A stretch of 5,427 bases of DNA from Bryobacterales bacterium. Lineage in GTDB: Bacteria > Acidobacteriota > Terriglobia > Bryobacterales > Bryobacteraceae. Positions 1 to 5,427 of the stretch are shown in pieces (within the stretch, counting starts at the first letter, position 1; each line of letters begins with the position of its first letter). The notes beneath the pieces are model-generated. The model did no database searches, was not told where the DNA came from, and saw only the letters and a program-made list of their open reading frames with translations. The DNA lies in the NCBI GenBank assembly GCA_003517725.1, contig DOZZ01000060.1, positions 745 to 6,171 of the forward strand. The letters are read 5' to 3'. The translations under genes were made by a program, and so were the position numbers.

Positions 1-161
1 CGCGCGAAGGCCCACTCGGTCTTCTCCTGGTAATCGGGCGGCAGCGGGAAATTTTCATATTCGATGCCGGGGTATTCGCGAAAGGGCCGCTGCCAGGCAT
101 AGCCCGCCCCGAGCAGCAGCACGCCGCAGGCGACGGCGCCGAGGATGGCCCGGATACGCAT
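1..161 (-). CDS. N-terminus of a DUF4159-type exported or membrane-anchored protein (partial)
   Basis: The reading frame starts at the ATG at 161-159 and runs off the left edge, giving 53 complete codons. Residues 1-23 have two basic residues (MRIR) followed by a hydrophobic stretch rich in Ala, Val, Leu and Gly, so a signal peptide or N-terminal membrane anchor is likely. The next part (YPGIEYENFPLPPDYQEKTE, then WAFAR) resembles, from memory, the start of acidobacterial DUF4159 proteins, whose function is unknown. The DUF4159 core itself lies outside the window, so the family call rests on this short segment. No good Shine-Dalgarno site precedes the ATG. The gene diverges from the oxidoreductase gene at 216, so the two may share a promoter region. 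Confidence 0.6.
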   Translation of the reverse strand, partial: MRIRAILGAVACGVLLLGAGYAWQRPFREYPGIEYENFPLPPDYQEKTEWAFA

Positions 162-186
162 CTCTGCGGTGAGTGTAGCATCGCGA

Positions 187-192
187 TAGAAT
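187..192 (+). promoter_or_regulatory. Possible -10 box for the oxidoreductase gene
   Basis: TAGAAT differs from the TATAAT consensus at one position and sits 23 bases before the ATG at 216, within the 54-base divergent gap. I see no good -35 box at a 16-18 base spacing, so this is a weak call based on one hexamer. Confidence 0.25.
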
Positions 193-215
193 GATGGCCG
201 CTAGAGCCTACAACC

Positions 216-1577
216 ATGACCAAGCCTTCCGCCACGCGCCGCCAGTTTGCCCAGTTCGCGTCCGCCGCCATTGCCACCAGCCAGTTTCCGATTTTGGGCG
301 CGAATGATCGCGTCAACGTCGGGATCGTGGGCCTGGGCGGCCGCGGCAACGATCACATAAACTATTACGGCAGCCTCGATCAGGACTGCCGCATCGCCGC
401 CGTGTGCGACGTCAACCAGGCCGCCCGCGAGCGCGCCACCGCCAAAATCCTGAAGCAGAAGGGCTACTCACCCAAGGAATATGAGGACATGCGCAAGGTG
501 TTCGAATCCAAAGACATCGACGCCGTCTCGCTGCCGCTGCCCAACCACTGGCACGCGCTGGCCACCATCTGGGCGTGCCAGGCGGGCAAAGACGTCTACG
601 TGGAGAAACCAGCCAGCCACAACATCTTCGAGGGCCACAAGATGGTGGAGGCGGCGCGCAAATACAAGCGCATGGTGCAGGTGGGCTCGCAGAGCCGCAC
701 GCTGCCGCACAAGCGGCAGGCCATCCAGCTGCTCTCCGAGGGCGCCGTCGGCAACATCTATATGGTGCGCGGCATCTGCTTCCGGCGCCGCTTCTCGATT
801 GGCCACACGCCGGACGAGCCGGTGCCCGCGGGCATCGACTGGGACAAATTTCTGGGCCCCGCGCAGTACAAGCCCTACAGCAAAAACAAATTTGCCTATA
901 ACTGGCACTGGTTCTTCGACACCGGCAACGGCGATATCGGCAACCAGGGCGTGCATGAAATGGACATCGGCGTGTGGGGCCTGGGCCGCGGCGACTGGCC
1001 CACCACAGTGATGTCGAGCGGCGGCAAATTTAGATGGGTGGACGACCAGGAGACGCCCAACACGCTGCAGACCAGCTATAATTTCGGCGACCGCGAGATG
1101 ACCTTCGAGGTCCGCAACCTGCCGACGCCCACCGAAGCACTGGCGCCGTTGCGGCCCAACTACGTCGGCAACATTTTCATGGGCGACAAAGGCTTCATGG
1201 TGCTGGACCAGGGCGGCTTCCAGCTCTATAAGAGCGCGGCGGCGAACGTTAGCGGCGAAGCGGCGCGCGGCGCGGGCGCGGGGAACAAGGAGAAGTACGA
1301 GAAGTCGACCGTGGTGACCGCGACGGGTGACGATGCCACGCCGCACATGAAAAACTTTCTGGACGCGGTACGCTCGCGCGATTATAAGTCGCTGCACGCC
1401 GAGATCGAAATCGGCGCGCGTTCGGCGGCGTTCTGCCACCTGGCCAACATCTCCTACCGCACCGGCCGCATGCTGAAACTCGACCCGAAGACGGGCATGA
1501 TCCAGGGCGATAACGAAGCGCGGGCGCTGATGACCAGAAACTATCGCAAGCCCTACGTGGTGCCCGACCAGGTCTAA
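216..1577 (+). CDS. Tat-exported Gfo/Idh/MocA family oxidoreductase
   Basis: This is a complete 453-residue protein. The N-terminus carries a twin-arginine signal (TRRQF, Arg8-Arg9) followed by an Ala-rich hydrophobic stretch, so export of the folded, cofactor-loaded enzyme to the periplasm is predicted. The Rossmann NAD(P)-binding loop is GLGGRG at residues 39-44. The family's EKP motif is at 130-132 (VEKP), and the C-terminal domain contains GDIGNQGVHEMD at 239-250, a segment typical of the active-site region in this subfamily. The tail (YRTGRML, then GDNEARALMTRNYRKPY) matches what I recall from acidobacterial and planctomycete members. An Ala/Gly-rich insert lies near 339-356. Members oxidise or reduce sugars and related polyols with NAD(P), but the substrate cannot be read from the sequence. 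A weak AGAG lies nine bases before the ATG. Length is usual for the signal-bearing subgroup. Confidence 0.93.
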   Translation: MTKPSATRRQFAQFASAAIATSQFPILGANDRVNVGIVGLGGRGNDHINYYGSLDQDCRIAAVCDVNQAARERATAKILKQKGYSPKEYEDMRKVFESKDIDAVSLPLPNHWHALATIWACQAGKDVYVEKPASHNIFEGHKMVEAARKYKRMVQVGSQSRTLPHKRQAIQLLSEGAVGNIYMVRGICFRRRFSIGHTPDEPVPAGIDWDKFLGPAQYKPYSKNKFAYNWHWFFDTGNGDIGNQGVHEMDIGVWGLGRGDWPTTVMSSGGKFRWVDDQETPNTLQTSYNFGDREMTFEVRNLPTPTEALAPLRPNYVGNIFMGDKGFMVLDQGGFQLYKSAAANVSGEAARGAGAGNKEKYEKSTVVTATGDDATPHMKNFLDAVRSRDYKSLHAEIEIGARSAAFCHLANISYRTGRMLKLDPKTGMIQGDNEARALMTRNYRKPYVVPDQV

Positions 1578-1593
1578 CAGAAGTTTCTCGGGT

Positions 1594-1630
1594 CGCGGAA
1601 GAGACGACCATCGCTGACCGCCTCCCGCAT
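1594..1630 (-). ncRNA. Group II intron domain VI-like hairpin
   Basis: On the minus strand directly after domain V, GGCGGTC and GGTCGTC can pair over seven positions (some as G-U) around the loop AGCGAT, and an outer GCGG pairs with CCGC. In related introns, as I remember them, the 3' strand reads CCCTACCGC with the branch-point adenosine in the bulge. Here it reads CTCTTCCGC, so no A is available at that spot. Confidence 0.5.
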
Positions 1631-1664
1631 AGATGCGTACGGGCGCTCCTAACGCATACGGCTC
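1631..1664 (-). ncRNA. Group II intron domain V-like element
   Basis: The segment is 34 nt, the canonical length for domain V. The 5' arm GAGCCGTA faces the 3' arm TACGCATC. Six of the eight positions can pair; the two mismatches are the G of the AGC-triad-like position and the adjacent C. The upper stem GCGU/GCGC closes a short loop, and a CC bulge sits where the two-base bulge is expected. Compared with the TACGGATC 3' arm I recall for related introns, one G has become C, which breaks a pair and suggests decay. Confidence 0.6.
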
Positions 1665-2004
1665 CTACCTCGGATGAATGGCGGCAAATCGGCCGTGCCC
1701 TTTGCCGCACACCCCCCAAGCCCGGTGACACGCCTTTCCCGTCCTGTGCCGCTGGAGTGCGGTCCTGTTTGGTGTTCTCCTTGGTGGGCGTCCTTCCTCC
1801 ACGGACTCCGCCGCTGGGACCTGTTGCTCCGGCTGATTCTGGATCTGTGCGCATAAGGGCGCCAATAAACAGTGCCGCGGTCCAACCTGCCCGCTGTGCT
1901 CTCCATGCCATCGCCCGTCCAACCGCCGGCCTCCCATAGGTGCCACGCCGGGCTATCCCACGTAAACTCTGGCCGGTGCTGACCCTTACTAACGCGATGT
2001 GCTT

Positions 2005-2025
2005 GGCCGCAAACGTGCTGCGGCC
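2005..2025. repeat. Perfect 7-bp inverted repeat ahead of the transporter gene
   Basis: GGCCGCA (2005-2011) and TGCGGCC (2019-2025) are perfect inverted arms around a seven-base loop. The structure ends 18 bases before the proposed GTG start at 2044. No T run follows on the plus strand, so it is not a standard terminator. It could be a leader hairpin, an operator or part of the intron remnant. Confidence 0.4.
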
Positions 2026-2033
2026 GTCGTACT

Positions 2034-2038
2034 GAGGG
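2034..2038 (+). promoter_or_regulatory. Ribosome binding site supporting the GTG start at 2044
   Basis: GAGGG lies five bases before GTG at 2044. An alternative GTG start at 1999 in the same frame has no such site and would add residues without family resemblance, so 2044 is preferred. Confidence 0.5.
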
Positions 2039-2043
2039 CAGGC

Positions 2044-2903
2044 GTGGGCGAAGATCAAGGCGCGGAAGCGCGCGGGCGTGAATTGAAACCCGGTGAGCAG
2101 CGGACCGCCGAGGAGCATGCCTCGGTACCGGTTAGCGTGGTGCATGAAGCGGTGCGCCGGCAGGGCGAAGAGGAACTTGGCCGCTCGCTGCAGGCACTGG
2201 CGTGGTCAGGCCTGGCGGCCGGCCTCTCGATGGGCATGTCGCTGGTGACCGAGGGCCCCTGCTGCAGGCCTATCTGCCGGAGGCGCCCTGGCGGCACGTA
2301 GTGGTGAAGATGGGTTATGCGGTGGGCTATCTGCTGGTGGTCGGCGGGCGCCAGCAACTGTTCACCGAGAACACCTTGACGCCCATTATTCCGCTGCTTG
2401 CCCGCCGCGATATGGAAACGTTCCAGCGCGTTATGAAGCTGTGGGCGGTGGTGTTGCTGGCCAACCTGGCTGGCGCCCATCTGGCGGCTTGGGCCCTCAG
2501 TAATACCCCGGCCTTCGACCGTAATGTGCAGCATGCTTTCGACACGCTGGCCCACCAAGCCGTGGCTGTCAGCTTCGGAGCCGCTATGGTGCGCGGCATT
2601 TTCTCAGGCTGGCTGATTGCCTCGATGGTGTGGATTTTAGCGGCCGTGGAGGACGGCAAGATCGCCGTAATTCTGGTGCTTACCTACATGGTCGGGCTGG
2701 GAAGCTTCACGCACATCGTGGCGGGCTCGGTGGATGCCTTGTTCCTGGTGTGGAACGGCACGCTGGCGTGGACCGCGTATGCCATGGGTTACGCGCTCCC
2801 CACGCTGATCGGCAATATCATTGGAGGCGTATCGCTGGTCTCGGCGCTAAACCATGCGCAGGTGGTGGCGGGCACGCCACAAAATCCACTGAAGAAAAAC
2901 TAA
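2044..2903 (+). pseudogene. Formate/nitrite transporter (FNT) family channel, YfdC-like, frameshifted
   Basis: Two frames together encode one FNT membrane protein. The first frame (2044-2256, stop at 2299-2301) gives a hydrophilic N-terminus, then VVHEAVRRQGEEEL and the first membrane segment (SGLAAGLSMG). The second frame resumes at about 2256 with LLQAYLPEAPW and continues to 2903. Adding one C to the CCCC run at 2256-2259 restores a 286-residue protein, the usual family size. Family marks are LFTENT at 106-111 of the restored protein, the pore histidine in FTHI (His224), and the YfdC-like VWNGTLAW and ALPTLIGNIIGG. FNT proteins are pentameric inner-membrane channels for small monovalent anions such as formate and nitrite; the YfdC substrate is not settled. 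The break may be a real mutation, a base-calling error in a G/C run, or less likely ribosomal slippage. The downstream half is well kept, which argues for error or recent mutation. Confidence 0.85.
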
Positions 2904-3892
2904 TGCTTGGTGGGCTTGTGGGCCGTCTCGGAGTCGCCCGAAATAAAGATCTCGCCGTGATCGTGATTGCGGGAATCGGCGGCAGGCTCGCCGTTGACGT
3001 CGGCCGCGCTGGCAGCCAGCAAGCGGCGGAGCATGGGCGTGGTTGGGTAATTCGCCTCAATATAGTCGACACCCAACGCGGTCAGGGCGAAGTCCGAATT
3101 GTCTTCGCGCGTGATCAGCTTCTTCCCGCGGAGATACCAGGTGGTGAAATCCAGGTACTCGCGCGGAAAACCCATGCGGGCCTCCAGATCGGCCAGTGAA
3201 ACGTGGGGACGGTCTACATTCACCCGGCGTTTTTGGTAAAGGATCGACAGCACGGCCAGACGCCGGTTCACCTCGCCTTCGATGCCATCCAGGAAATCGA
3301 CGGCTTCATAAACTGGGAGCGGCTGCTGCTCGCGGGAGTTGAGCGAGGCATCGTAAGCGGCGCGGCGTTCCGGATCGGTCAAGGTCTCGAAGGCGCGTTT
3401 TAACAGCAGAAATCGTTCGGGGTCGCCCGTCTCGGAATTATCCGGGTGGAAGCGGCTGGCCAGGTAGCGATACACGCGGTGGATCGTCTCGGGCTCCGCG
3501 TTCGGACTGATCTGCAGAAAAGCGTAGTAGTCGCGCGAGTCCGCTGGAGGCGCGGTGTTGGTCTTCTTTGTTTCCTCGTTCTGCTCCAGTCCGATCAAAA
3601 AACTACCTCCATTGCGCGCACAGTGGCGAACTACGCAAAAACCGGCGGGCCAGCCATCATGGCCCTGGATGTAGACAGTCGTGCCGGGCGGCACTTCCGT
3701 CGGGCTGCGGATTCCAATGCCACGGGGGGAGATGTCCAAGCCTTCGGCCTGCTCGGCATGCGTGCAGCCGCTAGCATCTTTCCAAGACATCGAATACGTC
3801 TTGTGAGATGCACTTCGCTGCTCCCGCCGCATGTTGACTTTCACGCCCAATGCTCCCGCAACCAGTGCCTTTACCGCGTCGGCCGATTTCAT
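2900..3892 (-). CDS. PilZ domain - J domain - winged-helix-like fusion protein
   Basis: This 330-residue soluble protein has three parts. Residues about 20-105 form a PilZ domain with both c-di-GMP signature motifs: R22-x-x-x-R26 and D53-x-S55-x-x-G58. Residues about 120-183 form a J domain with the HPD motif at 149-151 and the helix ending in LTDPERRAAYD, which in the family stimulates Hsp70 (DnaK) ATPase. Residues about 195-285 (GEVNRRLAVLSILY through LGVDYIEANY) look like a winged-helix fold, with a short hydrophilic tail after it. The G/F and zinc regions of true DnaJ are absent, so it is a specialised J protein, not the housekeeping chaperone. I infer a c-di-GMP-responsive partner of DnaK; what it acts on is unknown. 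AGAAGG lies 12 bases before the ATG at 3892, a long spacing; Met21 is an alternative start that would keep the PilZ motifs. It converges on and overlaps the transporter gene by 4 bases. Confidence 0.88.
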   Translation of the reverse strand: MKSADAVKALVAGALGVKVNMRREQRSASHKTYSMSWKDASGCTHAEQAEGLDISPRGIGIRSPTEVPPGTTVYIQGHDGWPAGFCVVRHCARNGGSFLIGLEQNEETKKTNTAPPADSRDYYAFLQISPNAEPETIHRVYRYLASRFHPDNSETGDPERFLLLKRAFETLTDPERRAAYDASLNSREQQPLPVYEAVDFLDGIEGEVNRRLAVLSILYQKRRVNVDRPHVSLADLEARMGFPREYLDFTTWYLRGKKLITREDNSDFALTALGVDYIEANYPTTPMLRRLLAASAADVNGEPAADSRNHDHGEIFISGDSETAHKPTKH

Positions 3893-3904
3893 AGTAGTGT
3901 AGTA

Positions 3905-3910
3905 CCTTCT
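3905..3910 (-). promoter_or_regulatory. Shine-Dalgarno-like site for the PilZ/J-domain gene
   Basis: On the minus strand AGAAGG lies 12 bases before the ATG at 3892. The match is good but the spacing is longer than usual, which leaves some doubt about the exact start. Confidence 0.4.
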
Positions 3911-4015
3911 TATGGCAATGCAAGTGTAAACATCGGTCGGCAGGGTATTGCTATTATGATTGATCCAAAATAAAACACTCGAATTCTAATAGGCATGTAT
4001 TGTAAATGCTTCGGG

Positions 4016-4037
4016 GCCGCCACTCGAGAGTGGTGGC
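4016..4037. repeat. 10-bp inverted repeat upstream of the BNR-protein gene
   Basis: GCCGCCACTC (4016-4025) and GAGTGGTGGC (4028-4037) are inverted arms with a single mismatch, which becomes a G-U pair in plus-strand RNA, around a two-base centre GA. As RNA it would fold into a hairpin with a CGAG loop. It stands out as a GC-rich island in an AT-rich gap. The six-T run at 4061-4066 is 23 bases away, too far for a standard terminator, so an operator or 5' leader structure is likelier. Confidence 0.55.
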
Positions 4038-4082
4038 TTTCGGGAGGGCTTTCTCTCTACTTTTTTGTGCCAAAATAAATTT

Positions 4083-5237
4083 GTGAAACTCCCCTCCGTT
4101 CTCCTGTTCGCGGCACTTTGTCTGGCTGGAAACGCCGCCGCAATGGATCTTCCGGCCGTCAATCTGGTCCGCGTCCCGCAGGGCGGTATTCAGCCGCAGG
4201 TCGTCGCGCGGGATCGCGTGGTGCACCTCATCTATTACCTGGGCGACTCCGGAAAGGGCGACATTTACTATGTTCGGTCGCGCGATTTCGGCCGCACCTT
4301 CTCCACGCCCCTCCGCGTGAACCAGACGCCGGGTAGCGCGATCGCGGCCGGCACCATCCGGGGCGCGCAACTCGCGGTGGGCCGCAACGGCCGCGTCCAC
4401 GTGGCGTGGAACGGCTCGGACGCCGCTCAGCCGCGCGGACCGGCGGGCCAGTCGCCCATGCTCTATACGCGCCTGAACGATGCCGGCACGGCGTTTGAAC
4501 CGGAGCGCAACCTGATCCAGGCGGCCTATGGTTTGGATGGCGGCGGATCTCTCGCGGCCGACCCCAAGGGCAACGTCTACGTGTTCTGGCATGCTCCGCT
4601 GGTGGGACAAAAGGGCGAGGCGAATCGACGCGTGTGGATGAGCAAATCAAGCGATGACGGCAAGACCTTCAGCCCCGAAGAGGTGGCCTTTACGGCCCCC
4701 ACCGGCGCCTGCGGATGCTGCGGCCTGCGCGCGTATGCCGACGCCGCCAGCAACGTGTACGTACTGTTCCGCTCCGCCACCGACACGGTGCATCGCGACA
4801 TCTGGCTGCTGACCTCGAAAGACCGGGGCCGCTCGTTTCAAGGCGCCGATATTTCGAAATGGAACATTGGGGCATGCGTCATGAGCTCCGAATCGTTCGC
4901 GCCATCGCCCGACGGCATTCTGGCGGCTTGGGAGACCGAGAAGCAGACCTACTTCGCCCGCATTCGCCCGGGCACGGACAGCGTCTCGACGCCGATTGCC
5001 GCGCCCGGCTTACCCGTGAACCGCAAGTATCCGGCAGTGGCGAGCAACAGCCGCAGTGAAACGCTTTTCGCGTGGACCGAAGGCACGGCGTGGAAGCGCG
5101 GCGGGGCCGTCGAATGGCAGGTGTTCGATCGGGAGGGCCGGGCGCAAGCCGCCAGCGGCAAGGCGGACGGCGTGCCGATCTGGAGCCTGGTGGCGGCCTT
5201 TGCCAAACCCGACGGCAGCTTCGTCGTTATCTACTGA
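4083..5237 (+). CDS. Exported BNR/sialidase-like beta-propeller protein with CxCC motif
   Basis: The protein is 384 residues from GTG at 4083. That start gives a clean signal peptide (MKLPSVLLFAALCLAGNAAA), so export is predicted; a TTG at 4065 would add six residues before it. Neither start has a clear Shine-Dalgarno site. Three Asp-box motifs of the BNR type are visible: SRDFGRTF (66-73), SSDDGKTF (189-196) and a looser SKDRGRSF (245-252). These mark a sialidase-like beta-propeller. The conserved Arg triad and catalytic Tyr/Glu of true sialidases cannot be assigned by eye, so sialidase activity is not claimed. A Cys cluster C210-G-C212-C213 and a further C265 in WNIGAC recall a Cys pattern I remember from exported sialidase-like proteins; a disulfide or metal role is possible. 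The substrate is unknown. It ends 22 bases before the convergent TonB-receptor gene. Confidence 0.82.
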   Translation: MKLPSVLLFAALCLAGNAAAMDLPAVNLVRVPQGGIQPQVVARDRVVHLIYYLGDSGKGDIYYVRSRDFGRTFSTPLRVNQTPGSAIAAGTIRGAQLAVGRNGRVHVAWNGSDAAQPRGPAGQSPMLYTRLNDAGTAFEPERNLIQAAYGLDGGGSLAADPKGNVYVFWHAPLVGQKGEANRRVWMSKSSDDGKTFSPEEVAFTAPTGACGCCGLRAYADAASNVYVLFRSATDTVHRDIWLLTSKDRGRSFQGADISKWNIGACVMSSESFAPSPDGILAAWETEKQTYFARIRPGTDSVSTPIAAPGLPVNRKYPAVASNSRSETLFAWTEGTAWKRGGAVEWQVFDREGRAQAASGKADGVPIWSLVAAFAKPDGSFVVIY

Positions 5238-5259
5238 GTTCACCCCTAGGACTCTCGAC

Positions 5260-5427
5260 TTAGAAGTAAAGCTTGCCCGCGAGCTGCACCAGCCTCGGGA
5301 AGTTCTGCTGCTGTAGCGTCACCTTCCCAAACTGCGGGCTGCGCCAGTCCGTGTTGGGGCCCGGCATAATCGGCGTGTTGCTGACGTTGAACGATTCGGC
5401 GCGGAACTGGAACGTGAACCGCTCGCT
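5260..5427 (-). CDS. C-terminus of an Oar-like TonB-dependent receptor (partial)
   Basis: The last 55 codons and TAA stop (5262-5260) of a gene entering from the right edge are present. The sequence contains FRAESFNVSNTP, then WRSPQFGKV and a final GKLYF. This is the closing pattern of acidobacterial TonB-dependent receptors with a carboxypeptidase-like regulatory domain (Oar type): a penultimate strand with the FNxxN turn, a residual FG segment, and a last beta-strand ending in Phe, which is the usual outer-membrane barrel sorting signal. Such proteins are 22-stranded outer-membrane barrels thought to import or bind large substrates with TonB energy. The plug and N-terminal domains lie outside the window, so substrate cannot be inferred. 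It converges on the BNR-protein gene with 22 bases between stops and no visible terminator hairpin. Confidence 0.85.
   Translation of the reverse strand, partial: SERFTFQFRAESFNVSNTPIMPGPNTDWRSPQFGKVTLQQQNFPRLVQLAGKLYF

Larger units (their letters stand above)
1591..1900 (-). mobile_element. Decayed group II intron remnant with most of its reverse transcriptase deleted
   Basis: Read on the minus strand, the 34 bases 1664-1631 have the look of group II intron domain V: they open with GAGCCGTATGCG, have a short loop, and return through CCCGTACG to ATCT. A GC-rich domain VI-like hairpin follows. Just upstream (about 1800-1671), translation in several frames gives segments such as AESVE, PTKENTKQ, VSPGLGGVRQ and RFAAIHP. 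These resemble, from memory, the region just before and at the start of intron reverse transcriptases (the RVT_N segment). They lie in different frames, and sequence then jumps straight to domain V, so the catalytic protein is missing. The upper boundary is uncertain: the remnant may extend beyond 1900. The lower end falls about 14-20 bases after the oxidoreductase stop, in antisense orientation. I infer a relic that no longer moves. Confidence 0.62.
1901..2043. other. Gene-free stretch between intron remnant and transporter gene
   Basis: I recognise no gene here on either strand. Together with the intron remnant it makes up the 466-base gap between the oxidoreductase and transporter genes. 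It may be an outer part of the decayed intron (domains I-III) or ordinary leader sequence; the sequence alone does not decide. It ends with a small hairpin (2005-2025) and a Shine-Dalgarno-like site just before the transporter start. Confidence 0.4.
3893..4082. promoter_or_regulatory. Divergent promoter region between PilZ/J-domain and BNR genes
   Basis: This 190-base gap is clearly richer in A and T than the genes around it, especially 3945-4010, as expected for promoters serving both directions. On the plus strand TTGATC (3960-3965) and TCTAAT (3985-3990) resemble -35 and -10 boxes but are 19 bases apart. On the minus strand CATAAT (3958-3953) is -10-like without a clear -35. None of these is strong enough to name a start point. 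Confidence 0.4.

Noticed and set aside
468..1439. 323-residue open frame on the minus strand inside the oxidoreductase gene
   Set aside because: Composition is that of an antisense shadow in GC-rich DNA (rich in Arg, Ala, His and Val), with no recognisable motif, opposite a clearly real gene.
1249..2145. 298-residue open frame on the minus strand
   Set aside because: It crosses the end of the oxidoreductase gene, the intron remnant and the transporter N-terminus. Its middle part reads through structured intron RNA sequence (domain V and VI), so it is not one protein.
3446..3973. 175-residue open frame on the plus strand opposite the PilZ/J-domain gene
   Set aside because: It lies antisense to well-supported PilZ and J-domain motifs and has no recognisable domain of its own.
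4016..4066. Rho-independent terminator on the plus strand
   Set aside because: The hairpin is good but the T run starts 23 bases after it, and no plus-strand gene upstream would need it; the nearest ends at 2903.
3954..4610. 218-residue open frame on the minus strand
   Set aside because: It runs antisense to the BNR-protein gene and through the AT-rich promoter gap; no family signal is visible.
5238..5259. Bidirectional terminator between the BNR and TonB-receptor genes
   Set aside because: Only 22 bases separate the stops and no stem of useful length is present apart from the six-base palindrome CCTAGG.
1..5427. CRISPR array, tRNA or rRNA genes, complete insertion sequence
   Set aside because: I saw no regularly spaced repeats, no tRNA-like TPsiC/anticodon arrangement, no rRNA segments and no transposase motifs on either strand.

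Overview
The window looks like chromosomal DNA from an acidobacterium, probably of the Solibacter/Bryobacter type. It is GC-rich. It carries the C-terminus of an Oar-like TonB-dependent receptor ending in an aromatic residue, a Tat-signal Gfo/Idh/MocA oxidoreductase, the N-terminus of what looks like a DUF4159 protein, and a PilZ plus J-domain protein of a kind I associate with Acidobacteria. This assignment is from family recognition, not from a database search.

Layout. Bases 1-161 (minus) are the start of a DUF4159-type gene. It diverges across a 54-base gap from a complete Tat-exported oxidoreductase gene (216-1577, plus). Bases 1578-2043 hold no intact gene. About 1591-1900 on the minus strand looks like a decayed group II intron: a 34-nt domain V-like segment (1631-1664), a domain VI-like hairpin, and frameshifted traces of the N-terminus of the intron reverse transcriptase, with the rest of that protein missing. 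From 2044 to 2903 (plus) lies a formate/nitrite transporter (FNT, YfdC-like) gene broken by one missing base in a C run near 2256-2259. Its stop overlaps by 4 bases the stop of the convergent PilZ/J-domain/winged-helix gene (2900-3892, minus).

A 190-base AT-richer divergent region with a strong inverted repeat separates that gene from an exported BNR/sialidase-like beta-propeller gene (4083-5237, plus). The last 168 bases (minus) are the 3' end of the TonB-dependent receptor gene.

The genes do not form one operon or an obvious pathway: strands alternate at every boundary. The exported oxidoreductase, the propeller protein and the receptor fit a heterotroph that handles glycans or other complex organic matter at the cell surface, but that link is inference. 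I see no convincing new defence or mobile system. The points most worth a second look are the intron relic, the transporter frameshift, and the PilZ-J-winged-helix architecture.
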